From: Aureimonas sp. Leaf427
GTDB taxonomy: Bacteria > Pseudomonadota > Alphaproteobacteria > Rhizobiales > Rhizobiaceae
NCBI RefSeq assembly: GCF_001425485.1
Contig: NZ_LMQW01000053.1
Span: 125,312-189,311 of the forward strand
DNA: 64,000 nucleotides
Direction: 5' to 3'
This document shows, one piece after another, positions 23,040-31,295 of this stretch. The notes beneath the pieces are model-generated. The model saw only the letters and a program-made list of their open reading frames with translations. It had not been told where the DNA came from and searched no databases. The translations under genes and the position numbers were made by a program. Numbering within the stretch: position 1 is the first letter of the stretch; every line of letters begins with the position of its first letter.

Positions 23040-23944
23040 GCAAACAGCCCTGGCTCAAGTTCTATCCTGCCGACTGGCGGGCCGATCCTGCTTTGCGCAT
23101 GTGCAGCCTCGCCGCGCGCGGTCTCTGGATCGAAATGCTGGCGATCATGCACGAGGCGGAGCCGCGCGGGCATCTGCTCATCAACGGCAAGGCCGTGTCC
23201 GTCCGTCACCTCTCTTCGCTGGTCGGTGCGAGCGAGGAGCAGGTCGCCGATCTCATGTCCGAGCTGGCGGAAGCGGGCGTCTATTCGGCCAAGCGGAACG
23301 GCGTTCTCTATAGCAGGCGCATGGAAAGAGACGAGAATAAGTCGAGAAAACTTCGAGATAACGGCAAGTTGGGCGGGAATCCAAGCCTTAGAAAAGAAAC
23401 GACAATCGAGGGTTTGGATAACCAAGGGGATAAGGCCCAGAAGCCAGAAGCCAGATACCAGATACCAGATAAGGAAAAAGACACCCCCGCCGCCCCTGCG
23501 GGGCGTCGCCCCCCAAGGGGGGCGCGCAGCGGGCTGACGATTGGGACGAGGGTCGATGGGTTCGAGCCGGACCTGTCGGTTGCGACCGGGCTCGGCCTGA
23601 CGGCGGAGCAGGCTCGCCTTCAGAGCGACCAGTTCCTCGACTTCTGGCGCGGCGTTCCTGCCGATCGAGGCCTCAGTGCCGATTGGCCGGCGGCTTGGCG
23701 CCGATGGGTTCGCGAGCAGCTTCGGAGGGACAATCTCAAGCCGGGCAGCGGCGGCGTGCGCTCGGCATCTGGCGCCGCGACCGGCTCGGCGATCCCCTAC
23801 GCCGAACGGCTGCAACGCAACCGCGATCAGCAGCGCCGCCAGCAGGAGGCGGACGTCAGCCCTGACGTGCCGCTGACCCCGGAGCAGCAGGAAATTATGG
23901 ACCGCTTTCGGGCGAAACGGCGGGCGAAGGAGGCACTGCAGTGA
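23036..23944 (+). CDS. Phage replication initiation protein (winged helix)
   Basis: A 302-residue protein starting SKQPWLKFYPADWRADPALRMCSLAARGLWIEML, the start of phage replication proteins with a DUF1376-like winged helix. A second half from about residue 160 (GLTAEQARLQSDQFLDFWRG ... DWPAAWRRWVREQ) resembles the C-terminal helicase-loader or DnaT-like region. A variable linker (PAAPAGRRPPRG) separates them. It probably binds the phage origin and loads host helicase. No separate helicase gene is present. Confidence 0.72.
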   Translation: MSKQPWLKFYPADWRADPALRMCSLAARGLWIEMLAIMHEAEPRGHLLINGKAVSVRHLSSLVGASEEQVADLMSELAEAGVYSAKRNGVLYSRRMERDENKSRKLRDNGKLGGNPSLRKETTIEGLDNQGDKAQKPEARYQIPDKEKDTPAAPAGRRPPRGARSGLTIGTRVDGFEPDLSVATGLGLTAEQARLQSDQFLDFWRGVPADRGLSADWPAAWRRWVREQLRRDNLKPGSGGVRSASGAATGSAIPYAERLQRNRDQQRRQQEADVSPDVPLTPEQQEIMDRFRAKRRAKEALQ

Positions 23945-24534
23945 TGGCAATCGAAGAGACCGCTCGGCCCGTCATCGCCGAAACTTCAAGTCGAGCGCTG
24001 GACTGGTTCGTGGTGCGCACGAACCCGAATTGCGAGGACCGCGCGGTCGCCTCCATCCGCGAGGCCGGTTTCGAGGCGTACAAGCCGGAGCGCCGGAAGG
24101 AATACCAGCACAACCGTTCGAAGCGCTGGATCGAGCGTACCTTTCCGCTCTTCGTCGGCTACGTGTTCCTTGGGCTGCCGGCCGGCCGGCCTCATCAGTT
24201 CGGCCGCATCCGGCTTTGCGACGGCGTGAAGATGATCCTCGGGAGCAACCCGCGCGACCCGCGCAGCCGGCCGATCGCCGTTCCGTCCCGCCTGATCGCG
24301 GAGTTGCTGGAAATGCAAGCGGCCGGCCAGTTCGACGACATGAGGGCGCCCATCGCCGCGCCTCACGACTTCGTGGAGGGGGAAGTCGTGACGCTTGTGA
24401 CAGGCGCGCTGGCGAAGCTTCAACTCACTGTGGCGGACCCCGCAGGCAGGGAGCAGATCATTGTCCTAGGCGAAATGTTCGCTAGCGTAAGGGAACTCGG
24501 CGTTGCTGCCAAAAAGCTAAGGCGAGCAGTTTAA
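23944..24534 (+). CDS. NusG-like transcription antiterminator
   Basis: A 196-residue protein with a NusG N-terminal domain (ALDWFVVRTNPNCEDRAVASIREAGFEAYKPE, then RTFPLFVGYVFLGL) and a C-terminal KOW-like part (DFVEGEVVTLVTGALAKLQLTV). It is a specialised NusG paralogue of the RfaH/LoaP kind. As the last gene of the early operon, with a late promoter right after it, it most likely lets RNA polymerase read through the terminators found between the late genes. Confidence 0.85.
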   Translation: MAIEETARPVIAETSSRALDWFVVRTNPNCEDRAVASIREAGFEAYKPERRKEYQHNRSKRWIERTFPLFVGYVFLGLPAGRPHQFGRIRLCDGVKMILGSNPRDPRSRPIAVPSRLIAELLEMQAAGQFDDMRAPIAAPHDFVEGEVVTLVTGALAKLQLTVADPAGREQIIVLGEMFASVRELGVAAKKLRRAV

Positions 24535-24556
24535 TAAGATATCATTCCTGTTGGTG

Positions 24557-24585
24557 TTGACGGCATAGGGGTGTTCGCCTAATCA
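24557..24585 (+). promoter_or_regulatory. Probable late promoter
   Basis: TTGACG (24557-24562) and TAATCA (24580-24585) are separated by exactly 17 bases, 22 bases after the antiterminator stop. It points toward the structural genes. Confidence 0.6.
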
Positions 24586-24728
24586 GATCATCGTGATTGT
24601 CTCCGACCGTGCGGGATTGAGTTCGCCGCCGGGAGACCGGGAAGAGCTTCACGGCTTCCCATCCGGCTTTCTATGGGGCTATCGCGCTGGCGATCTTGGT
24701 AGACGCTGTGGGATAGCGTGATGTCTTT
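24586..24728 (+). other. Possible structured late leader RNA
   Basis: No open frame is supported here. GGGAAG and CTTCCC flank a ten-base loop (about 24640-24662), and CCGGG/CCGG stretches nearby can extend the fold. Because it lies between a NusG-like gene, a promoter and the late genes, it may hold an RNA site for antitermination. This is inference from position. Confidence 0.35.
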
Positions 24729-24803
24729 GGCAGGATAGCTCAGATCGGTAGAACGCGCTGGTGTCATAATCGGGAAATCGGGCCTTCAATTCGTCTTTCC
24801 GCA
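24729..24803 (+). pseudogene. Decayed tRNA-like sequence (CAT anticodon region)
   Basis: The string GGCAGGATAGCTCAG ... GGTAGAAC has a tRNA acceptor and D-arm look, GTCATAA fits an anticodon loop with CAT, and TTCAA fits a T loop. Anticodon and acceptor stems contain several mismatches, so no stable cloverleaf forms. It looks like a phage-carried tRNA that has decayed. Confidence 0.45.
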
Positions 24804-24805
24804 AC

Positions 24806-24994
24806 TTACTCTGCCTGAACAACCCATGTTCGTCGCTCGCACGGTAATATGTTTACTACAAGAATGCTTGCAGCAGTCTTTGCCAGCGCCTCCGACTTAA
24901 AACCTGGAATTGTTGAATTAGACATGCTGAGCATTCGAATTCGATGATTATTTTCGACTTCAAACATCGCAGTCGAGATAATGACGGTAAACAT
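24806..24994 (-). CDS. Possible small protein in an AT-rich patch
   Basis: A 62-residue open frame (MFTVIISTAMFEVENNHRI ... RRTWVVQAE). The region is clearly richer in A and T than its surroundings, and another frame is also open, so support is weak. Listed because the composition reads as protein. The rest of 24804-25160 shows no convincing gene. Confidence 0.3.
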   Translation of the reverse strand: MFTVIISTAMFEVENNHRIRMLSMSNSTIPGFKSEALAKTAASILVVNILPCERRTWVVQAE

Positions 24995-25160
24995 ATCGAT
25001 TCCTCTTCGTTCTTACCTATTAAATACATAGGCGTACACATCAACGTCTTCTCAGGGTGGGGCGTTCGCTATTGCGGCGGAAGCAGTTCAACAGCTTGCC
25101 GCCGCAACTATCGGGAGTTCAGCGCGCCCGCTGAACGTTGCGCTGTAGCGAGATCAGACG

Positions 25161-25580
25161 TCAGGCTGCGTGAGGTCTGAACCACGGAAACGGCCACGGG
25201 AGCGGCATCCCGTCGTCAGGTGTCTGAACGCTGGCCGTGACTACCGAAGCTGACGTCTCCGGTAGCATCGCAGTTTCGGAGTTGGTCGAACTGTGAACTC
25301 GGACGCCTAACACCCAATCCGGAATGGGAAGCTGGAGCGAGGCGGGAATGGACGCGAAAGCTTCCGTCACCATTGTTCCTGGGCGAGGGGGCTCCGCGGT
25401 GAAACTTAGGTCGAGAATTCCGTCCGCCGGGGGCGCGATGTACATCCACGGAGACAATTCACCGCCGCTCCAACCGCCTGTATTCACCATCCCCTTCGCT
25501 TCAATCTTTAGGCTCTTTCCTCCAGTTTCTTGCTCGACGGAAACGCGAACTTCGGAAACGCTGTAGACCAAGACGCGCAT
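25161..25580 (-). CDS. Moron protein, unknown family
   Basis: A 139-residue protein on the strand opposite to all neighbours, between early and late operons. It begins MRVLVYSVSEVRVSVEQ and has GGWSGGELSPWMYIAPPADGI, a beta-rich pattern I have the impression of meeting in small uncharacterised bacterial proteins, and a proline-rich C terminus (PLPWPFPWFRP). AGGA nine bases upstream supports the start. Being reversed and separate, it is likely transcribed in the lysogen. Confidence 0.62.
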   Translation of the reverse strand: MRVLVYSVSEVRVSVEQETGGKSLKIEAKGMVNTGGWSGGELSPWMYIAPPADGILDLSFTAEPPRPGTMVTEAFASIPASLQLPIPDWVLGVRVHSSTNSETAMLPETSASVVTASVQTPDDGMPLPWPFPWFRPHAA

Positions 25581-25773
25581 TTTATCCTCCGGTTGCTGTG
25601 ACAGGCCAAAGTTTGCATGACTGATCGTTCGCCTCAAGGGGTATCGACTGGAAGTTTACCGAAAGGAAGTTTGCCTCCTTCAACGTGGCCTTCTGCAAAC
25701 AAGGCTGAGCTCTGCAAGCGTCATCACGACCGGTAGAAGCAGCGGTAGGAGGCGCGCGTGAACGCAAGGTCGA

Positions 25774-26433
25774 ATGTCCATGGCCGTCGTCTCCCTCCCG
25801 CTCCTGTGCCGGCCCGCGCCACCTCCCGAGTTCTGCCGCCTTGACGGTACAACGACGGACCGGCCGTTCGGCCCTGCGCTAGAACTGGAGGAATGGGCAA
25901 GGGCGACCTTCATCGCCGGCGATGGCATCCTCGCCAATCCCGACCACCAGCACCTTCAGCATGCCGAGATCGGGATGCTGTGGTGCGCGGCCCCAAACGC
26001 CCGGCAGATGATGGCGGTGGTCGGGCAGGCGGAGACGGGCGTCTTTCGCGGCGCTCGCTGGCAGAAGGCCCGGCAGGAACAGCAGATGGTGGAATGGTTC
26101 GGCCTCGTGCCGGACTTCATCGTCACCTTCCATGCCGACTATGCAGCCGAGTGCGACGACGCCTCGTTCTGTTCCCTGGTCGAGCATGAGCTTTACCACT
26201 GTGGGCAGGAGCGCGACCCTTACGGCAGCCCGAAGTTTCGGAAGGACGGATCGCCGGCCTTCACGCTTCGCGGCCACGACGTGGAAGAGTTCGTCGGCGT
26301 GGTCGAGCGCTATGGCGTCGGCGCTGCTGCGGGCAAGACGGCCGATCTGGTGCGGGCGGCGAACAGGGGGCCGATCGTCTCGGTTTCGCTGATCCATGGC
26401 GCTTGCGGAACCTGCGGGAGGCGCGTCGCCTGA
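25774..26433 (+). CDS. Putative phage metallopeptidase
   Basis: A 219-residue protein containing VEHELYHC, a HExxH zinc motif (His138, Glu139, His142), with LRGHDVEEFVGVVERYG later giving further ligands. This matches the putative phage metallopeptidase family found just before terminase genes in alphaproteobacterial phages. Substrate is unknown; prohead protease or host-protein cleavage are possibilities. Alternative ATG at 25780. Confidence 0.78.
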   Translation: MSMAVVSLPLLCRPAPPPEFCRLDGTTTDRPFGPALELEEWARATFIAGDGILANPDHQHLQHAEIGMLWCAAPNARQMMAVVGQAETGVFRGARWQKARQEQQMVEWFGLVPDFIVTFHADYAAECDDASFCSLVEHELYHCGQERDPYGSPKFRKDGSPAFTLRGHDVEEFVGVVERYGVGAAAGKTADLVRAANRGPIVSVSLIHGACGTCGRRVA

Positions 26434-26456
26434 CTTGATGGGTTCTTGATAGACCG

Positions 26457-26957
26457 ATGGCGAAGGGCAAGCTGACGGACGAGGTCCGAACCCATATCGT
26501 TCAGGGACTTGCGTGCTTCGACAGCCCGTCCGTCGTGGCGGCCTCAGTCAAGAAAGAGTTCGACGTTACCGTCTCACCACAGGCGGTCGAGGCTTACGAT
26601 CCGACGAAGCGCGCTGGCCGGAACCTCTCGGAGAAGTGGCGCACGCTCTTCGAGGCCGCGCGGACCTCCTTTGTGGAGGACACGGCGCGCATCGGGATCT
26701 CCCATCGGGCGGTCCGCCTCCGCGCCCTCCAACGCATGGCGGAGAAGGCGGAGGACATGCGCAACCTCGCGCTCGCGGCCCAGCTCCTAGAGCAAGCGGC
26801 GAAGGAAATGGGCGAGGCCTATTCCAACCGCCACCGGCTCGAACACACCGGGAAGAACGGCGGGCCGATCGAGCATGCGGTCAGTGCGAAGGACATGACG
26901 GACGATGAACTTGCCCGTATCGCCTTCGGCGGCAGCGGCGGAGCTTCTGCGGCGTAG
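26457..26957 (+). CDS. Terminase small subunit (DUF2280 type)
   Basis: A 166-residue protein starting AKGKLTDEVRTHIVQGLACFDSPSVVAASVKKEF, the DUF2280 helix-turn-helix region, followed by a helical middle and GEAYSNRHRLEHTGKNGG near the end. It recognises phage DNA for packaging. The last 72 bases of the gene belong to a 96-bp repeat that also forms the start of the large subunit gene. Confidence 0.85.
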   Translation: MAKGKLTDEVRTHIVQGLACFDSPSVVAASVKKEFDVTVSPQAVEAYDPTKRAGRNLSEKWRTLFEAARTSFVEDTARIGISHRAVRLRALQRMAEKAEDMRNLALAAQLLEQAAKEMGEAYSNRHRLEHTGKNGGPIEHAVSAKDMTDDELARIAFGGSGGASAA

Positions 26958-26981
26958 GTGAGCGCGGGAAAGCCGGATCGG
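26886..26981 (+). repeat. 96-bp direct repeat, copy 1
   Basis: This copy covers the end of the small terminase gene. The second copy at 27792-27887 differs at two of 96 positions (26959 T/C, 26975 G/T). The repeats enclose 810 bases with a reversed AT-rich gene. Confidence 0.93.
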
Positions 26982-27094
26982 GATACTTCCAGATGCGGCG
27001 TGGCCAGCTTGATGATGTGTACGCCGCCGGGCTCGGCCAAGAGCGTCCGTGCCGAAGCTGAAATACGGCAGTTCAGCGAAGCTTAGACCTCTAA

Positions 27095-27697
27095 TCAGAT
27101 CGGGTAGTTGGCTTCTGGCGGAGGATTTGTCTCCCATTCAAGCGGCACTATATCCTCTCCATGACGGACAAAGAACCACTCCATGAGGATGTAGCAACTA
27201 AGTCTGAACCTACGACGAGGGTCTTGTAGAACACTAACAAGATCGGGAACGCCCGCGCGATACTGTACGTGAGGTGGATCGATTTGATTTCCTGGCGAAA
27301 AAACTTGATCGGTTAGTGAATCAAAGCCTCTCTCCACTATGAAATTAAGATCACGACAATAAGATGAGACTGGTTCGTCTGAATATGATCCAATCTCGAT
27401 GTTGTGCGCAAATCTGTTTCGAATTTTTCCAATTAATATTACGTCACTATGCACCAAATCATTTATTAAGCCGAGCTTTAATGCAGAGTCGCATAGAGTT
27501 CCGTATTTTCCAACCGGTTCCACTATGCCAGATAATACATTGTCGCAATATTTAGGTTCATTTCGTATCTTTCTCTTCGTAATATTTCGAAGGGCCATCT
27601 CGATTGCCGTGGCGCACACGATGGCATCGGCTCGATCGGCTGACCCGATGTACCGCTCGAAATTGAATGGGTTCACGGCAGGGCGTTTCTTGGCCAT
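27095..27697 (-). CDS. MltR/DUF4145-like protein with HEPN-type motif
   Basis: A 200-residue protein, AT-rich and reversed between the two terminase genes. It has GTLCDSALKLGLINDLVHSDVILIGKIRNRFAHN, resembling MltR and DUF4145 proteins. Arg93-x4-His98 (RNRFAH) fits the HEPN R-x4-6-H RNase-type motif. HEPN proteins are often toxins or abortive-infection effectors. It has its own promoter and lies inside a duplicated junction, so it is a moron, perhaps for superinfection exclusion. RNase activity is untested. Confidence 0.68.
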   Translation of the reverse strand: MAKKRPAVNPFNFERYIGSADRADAIVCATAIEMALRNITKRKIRNEPKYCDNVLSGIVEPVGKYGTLCDSALKLGLINDLVHSDVILIGKIRNRFAHNIEIGSYSDEPVSSYCRDLNFIVERGFDSLTDQVFSPGNQIDPPHVQYRAGVPDLVSVLQDPRRRFRLSCYILMEWFFVRHGEDIVPLEWETNPPPEANYPI

Positions 27698-27746
27698 TGG
27701 CTAAAATTTTGCTCCTATATCAACCGCGAAAATCGCCATTCCTTGA

Positions 27747-27774
27747 CGAATATCTGATTGATATGGCGGGTCAA
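27747..27774 (-). promoter_or_regulatory. Promoter of the inserted HEPN-motif gene
   Basis: On the minus strand TTGACC (27774-27769), a 16-base spacer and TATTCG (27752-27747). AGGAG lies 12 bases before the ATG. This gives the insert its own expression independent of late transcription. Confidence 0.5.
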
Positions 27775-27791
27775 TATTCCTCGCTGTGTCC

Positions 27792-27887
27792 GCGAAGGAC
27801 ATGACGGACGATGAACTTGCCCGTATCGCCTTCGGCGGCAGCGGCGGAGCTTCTGCGGCGTAGGCGAGCGCGGGAAAGCCTGATCGG
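27792..27887 (+). repeat. 96-bp direct repeat, copy 2
   Basis: This copy supplies the start codon and first 25 codons of the large terminase gene. Its 5 prime part still reads as the C terminus of the small terminase in the other frame, showing that the two genes originally overlapped here. Confidence 0.93.
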
Positions 27888-29358
27888 TTTCAGTCAGGCG
27901 ATCGAGATCCCCGGCAAGCCGGTGGAAGACGACGAGGACGAGGAGCATTTCGCCAGCCCGGCGGCGATCGAGACGGGCGTCGCCGATCATCACCGCCTTC
28001 TGATGCGGGCCTTTCAGCGCTGCGTCGAGACGCGGCACGGCCGGCTCATGATCTTCATGCCGCCGGGCAGTGCGAAGAGCACCTATGCCAGCGTCGTCGG
28101 CCCGACCTGGGCGATGGGGCGGCGGCCGGCCTTCAAGGTCATCGGCGCCAGCTACGGTTCGGACCTCTCGCGCAAGCTCGGCCGGCGCTGCCGCTCGATC
28201 GTGAAGCAGAAGGGCTATGCCGGGCTCTACGGCGCGTCCCTGTCGAGCGAAAGCGCGGCGGCCGACGAATGGGCGCTGACGAACGGCTCGGAATACATGG
28301 GCGGCGGCATCCTTTCGGGGATCACCGGCAACCGCGCCCATCTGCTGGTCATCGACGATCCCGTAAAGGGGCGTGAGCAGGCGGAAAGCCCGACGATCCG
28401 CAAGAAGACGATCGAGGCTTATCAGGATGATCTGAAGACGCGCCTCGTGCCGGGCGGCTCCATCGTCCTGATCCAGACGCGCTGGCATGAAGAGGACTTG
28501 GCGGGCTCGATCCTGCCGGAGGGCTATGACGGGCAGTCCGGCGCGATCATGTGCCGGGACGGGCAGGTCTGGGAGGTCATCTGCCTCGCCGCGAAGGCGG
28601 AGCGGGACGACGATCCGCTAGGCCGCGCGGCCGGCGAATATCTGTGGCCCGACTGGTTCGATCGTGAGCACTGGCGGCAGTTCGAGACGGTGCCGCGCAC
28701 CTGGGCTTCGCTCTACCAGCAGCGGCCGGCGCCCGATGCCGGCGACATCTTCAAGCGGGAGTGGCTGAAGACCTACGAGACGCTTCCCGAGGGCTGCCGC
28801 TTCTATGGCGGCTCGGACTACGCGGTGTCGGACGACGGCGACTTCACGGTCCACGTCGTCGCGGCCTTCGATCGCGACGGCAACCTCTATGTTCACGACC
28901 TCTGGCGCGGAAAGGGCGATCCCGAGACCTGGGTCGATCCGCTCCTCGACATGGTGGAACTGCACAACCCGCTCGGCTGGGCGGAGGAGACGGGCCAGAT
29001 CAACAAATCGGTCGGGCCGTTCCTTCGCCTGCGGATGCGCGAGCGCAAGGTGTTCTTCGCCCGCGAGCAGATCGCCTCGACGACGGACAAGGTCGCGCGG
29101 GCGCGCTCGTTCCAAGGCCAGATGGCAAGCGGCAAGGTCTTCTTCCGGGCCGGCATGCCCTGGCTGCCCGATCTCGTCTCCGAGCTGATGGTGTTCCCGA
29201 ATGGGCGCCATGACGACCAGGTGGACGCGATCACGAAGCTGACGCAGCTCCTCGACCGCATGCGCGGCAAGGCGGCCCCGGTCCGCGACGACGCATCTAA
29301 GAACCCCTTCCTCGCGAAGAACGCCTTCGCCCTGAAGACCCCGAAAGAGCGCCTGTGA
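27811..29358 (+). CDS. Terminase large subunit
   Basis: A 515-residue packaging motor. The N-terminal ATPase has Walker A PPGSAKST (84-91) and Walker B LLVIDD (178-183); the C-terminal nuclease has Asp336 (GSDYAVSDDGDF) and HDDQVDA (467-473). It pumps and cuts DNA at the portal. The start ATG lies in the duplicated 96-bp junction, so the first residues would originally have overlapped the small subunit gene. Confidence 0.93.
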   Translation: MNLPVSPSAAAAELLRRRRARESLIGFSQAIEIPGKPVEDDEDEEHFASPAAIETGVADHHRLLMRAFQRCVETRHGRLMIFMPPGSAKSTYASVVGPTWAMGRRPAFKVIGASYGSDLSRKLGRRCRSIVKQKGYAGLYGASLSSESAAADEWALTNGSEYMGGGILSGITGNRAHLLVIDDPVKGREQAESPTIRKKTIEAYQDDLKTRLVPGGSIVLIQTRWHEEDLAGSILPEGYDGQSGAIMCRDGQVWEVICLAAKAERDDDPLGRAAGEYLWPDWFDREHWRQFETVPRTWASLYQQRPAPDAGDIFKREWLKTYETLPEGCRFYGGSDYAVSDDGDFTVHVVAAFDRDGNLYVHDLWRGKGDPETWVDPLLDMVELHNPLGWAEETGQINKSVGPFLRLRMRERKVFFAREQIASTTDKVARARSFQGQMASGKVFFRAGMPWLPDLVSELMVFPNGRHDDQVDAITKLTQLLDRMRGKAAPVRDDASKNPFLAKNAFALKTPKERL

Positions 29359-31295
29359 CGACTGAACCCGAACCGACCGGCCCGGAGGGCGTGAGCCCGA
29401 CCCGCTGGCAGGAGCGCATTTCCGATGCGACCGGCGTCGAGCGCAAATGGCGCGACGCCGGCCGCGAGGTCGTGAAGATCTACCGGGCGGAGAAGACGGC
29501 CGATGGCAGCGCGGGCCGGGGTCGCTTCAACATGCTCTTCGCCAACACGTCGATCCTGTTCCCGTCCGTCTACCAGCAGCCGCCGCAGGCCGACGTCCGG
29601 CGCCGCTTCCAGACGCCGGACGCCATGGCCGACGCCGCCTCGACGATCGTGCAGGGCGCGCTCAACTCGGCCTTCGACGCCGGCAACCTCGATGCGGAGA
29701 TCCGCCGGGCCGTGCAGGAGGTGCTTTTGCCGGGCCGTGGCACGATCCGCGTCCGCTGGGCGCCGGTCGTTGAGGAACAGCCCGTTCTCGACCAGATGGG
29801 GCAGCCGATGGCTGGCGAGGATGGGAAGCCCGTCACCGAGCCCCGGAAGGTCTGGGAGGCCCTGGAGTTCGACCACGTCTATTGGGAGGACTTCGTCCAT
29901 GAGCCGGCGCGGCGCTGGCGGGAATGCACCTGGGCGGCCTTCCGGCACTACCTGACGAAGGCACAGGTGGAGAAGGAGTTCGGTGAGGATGCCGAGATCC
30001 TGGCGAAGCTGAAGGACGAGGCCTGGAGCAAGGGCGCCTTCGTCTATGCGCCGGCCGAAGCCGGCGAGGCCTCGACCAAGGCGACGAAGTCGGGCGAGCC
30101 CCGCGCCCTCATCTGGGAGTGCTGGGACAAGGACCGGCGCGTCGTCGACTGGATCATCCCCGGCAACGACCCGGTGCTTCTGCGCAGCGACGAGGATACG
30201 CTGGAGCTGGCCGGCTTCTTCCCGTGCCCGGAGCCCATGACCTCGATCTCGACGACCGAGAGCATGGTGCCGGTGCCGGAATACGAGATCTGGCGCGACC
30301 TCGCCGCAGAAGTCGCGCGCATCACCGAGCGCATCGACGCGATCATGAAGCGCATGAAGGTGCGCGGCATGTACAACGGCTCGATCGAGGAGCTGGCGGA
30401 GGTTCTGGACGGCGTGGATGGGAAGATGGTCGCGGTGTCCGGCGTGGACATGGAGGCGGCCATGTCGACCAACGTCTGGATGATCCCGCTCGACATGCTG
30501 GCGAACGCGGCGATTGCGCTCTACGGCGCGCGAGAGCAGGCGAAACAGGCGCTTTACGAGGTCTCGGGCATTTCGGACGTCCTGCGGGGTGCCTCGAACC
30601 CGAACGAAACCGCGACGGCGCAGCGGATCAAGGGCAATTTCGGCACGCTGCGCATCGACGACCGGCGCCGGGGCCTCTCCGCCTTCCTGCGCGAGCTGAC
30701 GCGGATATCGGCCGAGATCATGGCCTCCAAATTCGCCGGAACGACCCTCGGCATGATGTCGGGCAAACAGGTGACGCCGGAGATCGAGGCCTATCTGCGC
30801 AACGAGGCGCAGCTGATGTGCCTCGTCGACATCGAGACGGACTCGACCGTCGCGGCCGACCAGGCGACGGAGCAGGAGGCCTCGCAGACGCTCGTCGCTG
30901 CGATCGGCGGCCTGATCCAGACCTTCGGCCCGCTCGTCGCGGACGGCACCGTGCCGAAGCCCTTCCTCGTCGAAATGATGAAGATGATCCTGAAGCCCTT
31001 CAAGGGCTCGCGGGACCTCCTCGACATGCTGGGGCAGATGGCGGAGCAGGCGGGCCAGCAGCCGCCCGAGCCGCCGCCGCCGGACCCTCGTGCCGAGGCC
31101 GCGAAGGCCAAGATGGAGATCGACGGGGCGAAGGCGCAGCAGGATATGAAGATTCGGCAGGAGGAGCACGGCGCCGACATGCAGGAGCGTCAGGACAACA
31201 TGCAGATGCGGCAGATCGAGTTCCGCGCCGACATGGCGGAGCGAAGCGCCGAGATCGAGGCGGCCCGCGCGCTGCCGTTCGGGGGTGTGATGTGA
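29355..31295 (+). CDS. Portal protein (podovirus type)
   Basis: A 646-residue protein directly after the large terminase with a GTGA overlap. It has WQERISDATGVERKWRDAGREVVKIYR at the N terminus, a long stem and wing region, and a glutamine and methionine rich C terminus (MQERQDNMQMRQIEFRADM) that forms the crown. Length and order fit portals of P22-like or Bcep22-like podoviruses. It forms the dodecameric DNA channel. Confidence 0.88.
   Translation: MTTEPEPTGPEGVSPTRWQERISDATGVERKWRDAGREVVKIYRAEKTADGSAGRGRFNMLFANTSILFPSVYQQPPQADVRRRFQTPDAMADAASTIVQGALNSAFDAGNLDAEIRRAVQEVLLPGRGTIRVRWAPVVEEQPVLDQMGQPMAGEDGKPVTEPRKVWEALEFDHVYWEDFVHEPARRWRECTWAAFRHYLTKAQVEKEFGEDAEILAKLKDEAWSKGAFVYAPAEAGEASTKATKSGEPRALIWECWDKDRRVVDWIIPGNDPVLLRSDEDTLELAGFFPCPEPMTSISTTESMVPVPEYEIWRDLAAEVARITERIDAIMKRMKVRGMYNGSIEELAEVLDGVDGKMVAVSGVDMEAAMSTNVWMIPLDMLANAAIALYGAREQAKQALYEVSGISDVLRGASNPNETATAQRIKGNFGTLRIDDRRRGLSAFLRELTRISAEIMASKFAGTTLGMMSGKQVTPEIEAYLRNEAQLMCLVDIETDSTVAADQATEQEASQTLVAAIGGLIQTFGPLVADGTVPKPFLVEMMKMILKPFKGSRDLLDMLGQMAEQAGQQPPEPPPPDPRAEAAKAKMEIDGAKAQQDMKIRQEEHGADMQERQDNMQMRQIEFRADMAERSAEIEAARALPFGGVM

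Noticed and set aside
24729-24803. A functional tRNA-Met gene
   Set aside because: Acceptor and anticodon stems have several mismatches and the 3 prime end is not CCA; kept only as a relic.
26886-27887. The terminase-region insert as an insertion sequence
   Set aside because: No transposase or terminal inverted repeats; the flanking duplication is 96 bases, far longer than target duplications, and the only gene is MltR-like.
28893-31169. A 758-codon open frame on the minus strand opposite the terminase and portal genes
   Set aside because: It mirrors the codon pattern of two recognisable plus-strand genes; GC-rich DNA keeps such shadow frames open. It has no family resemblance.
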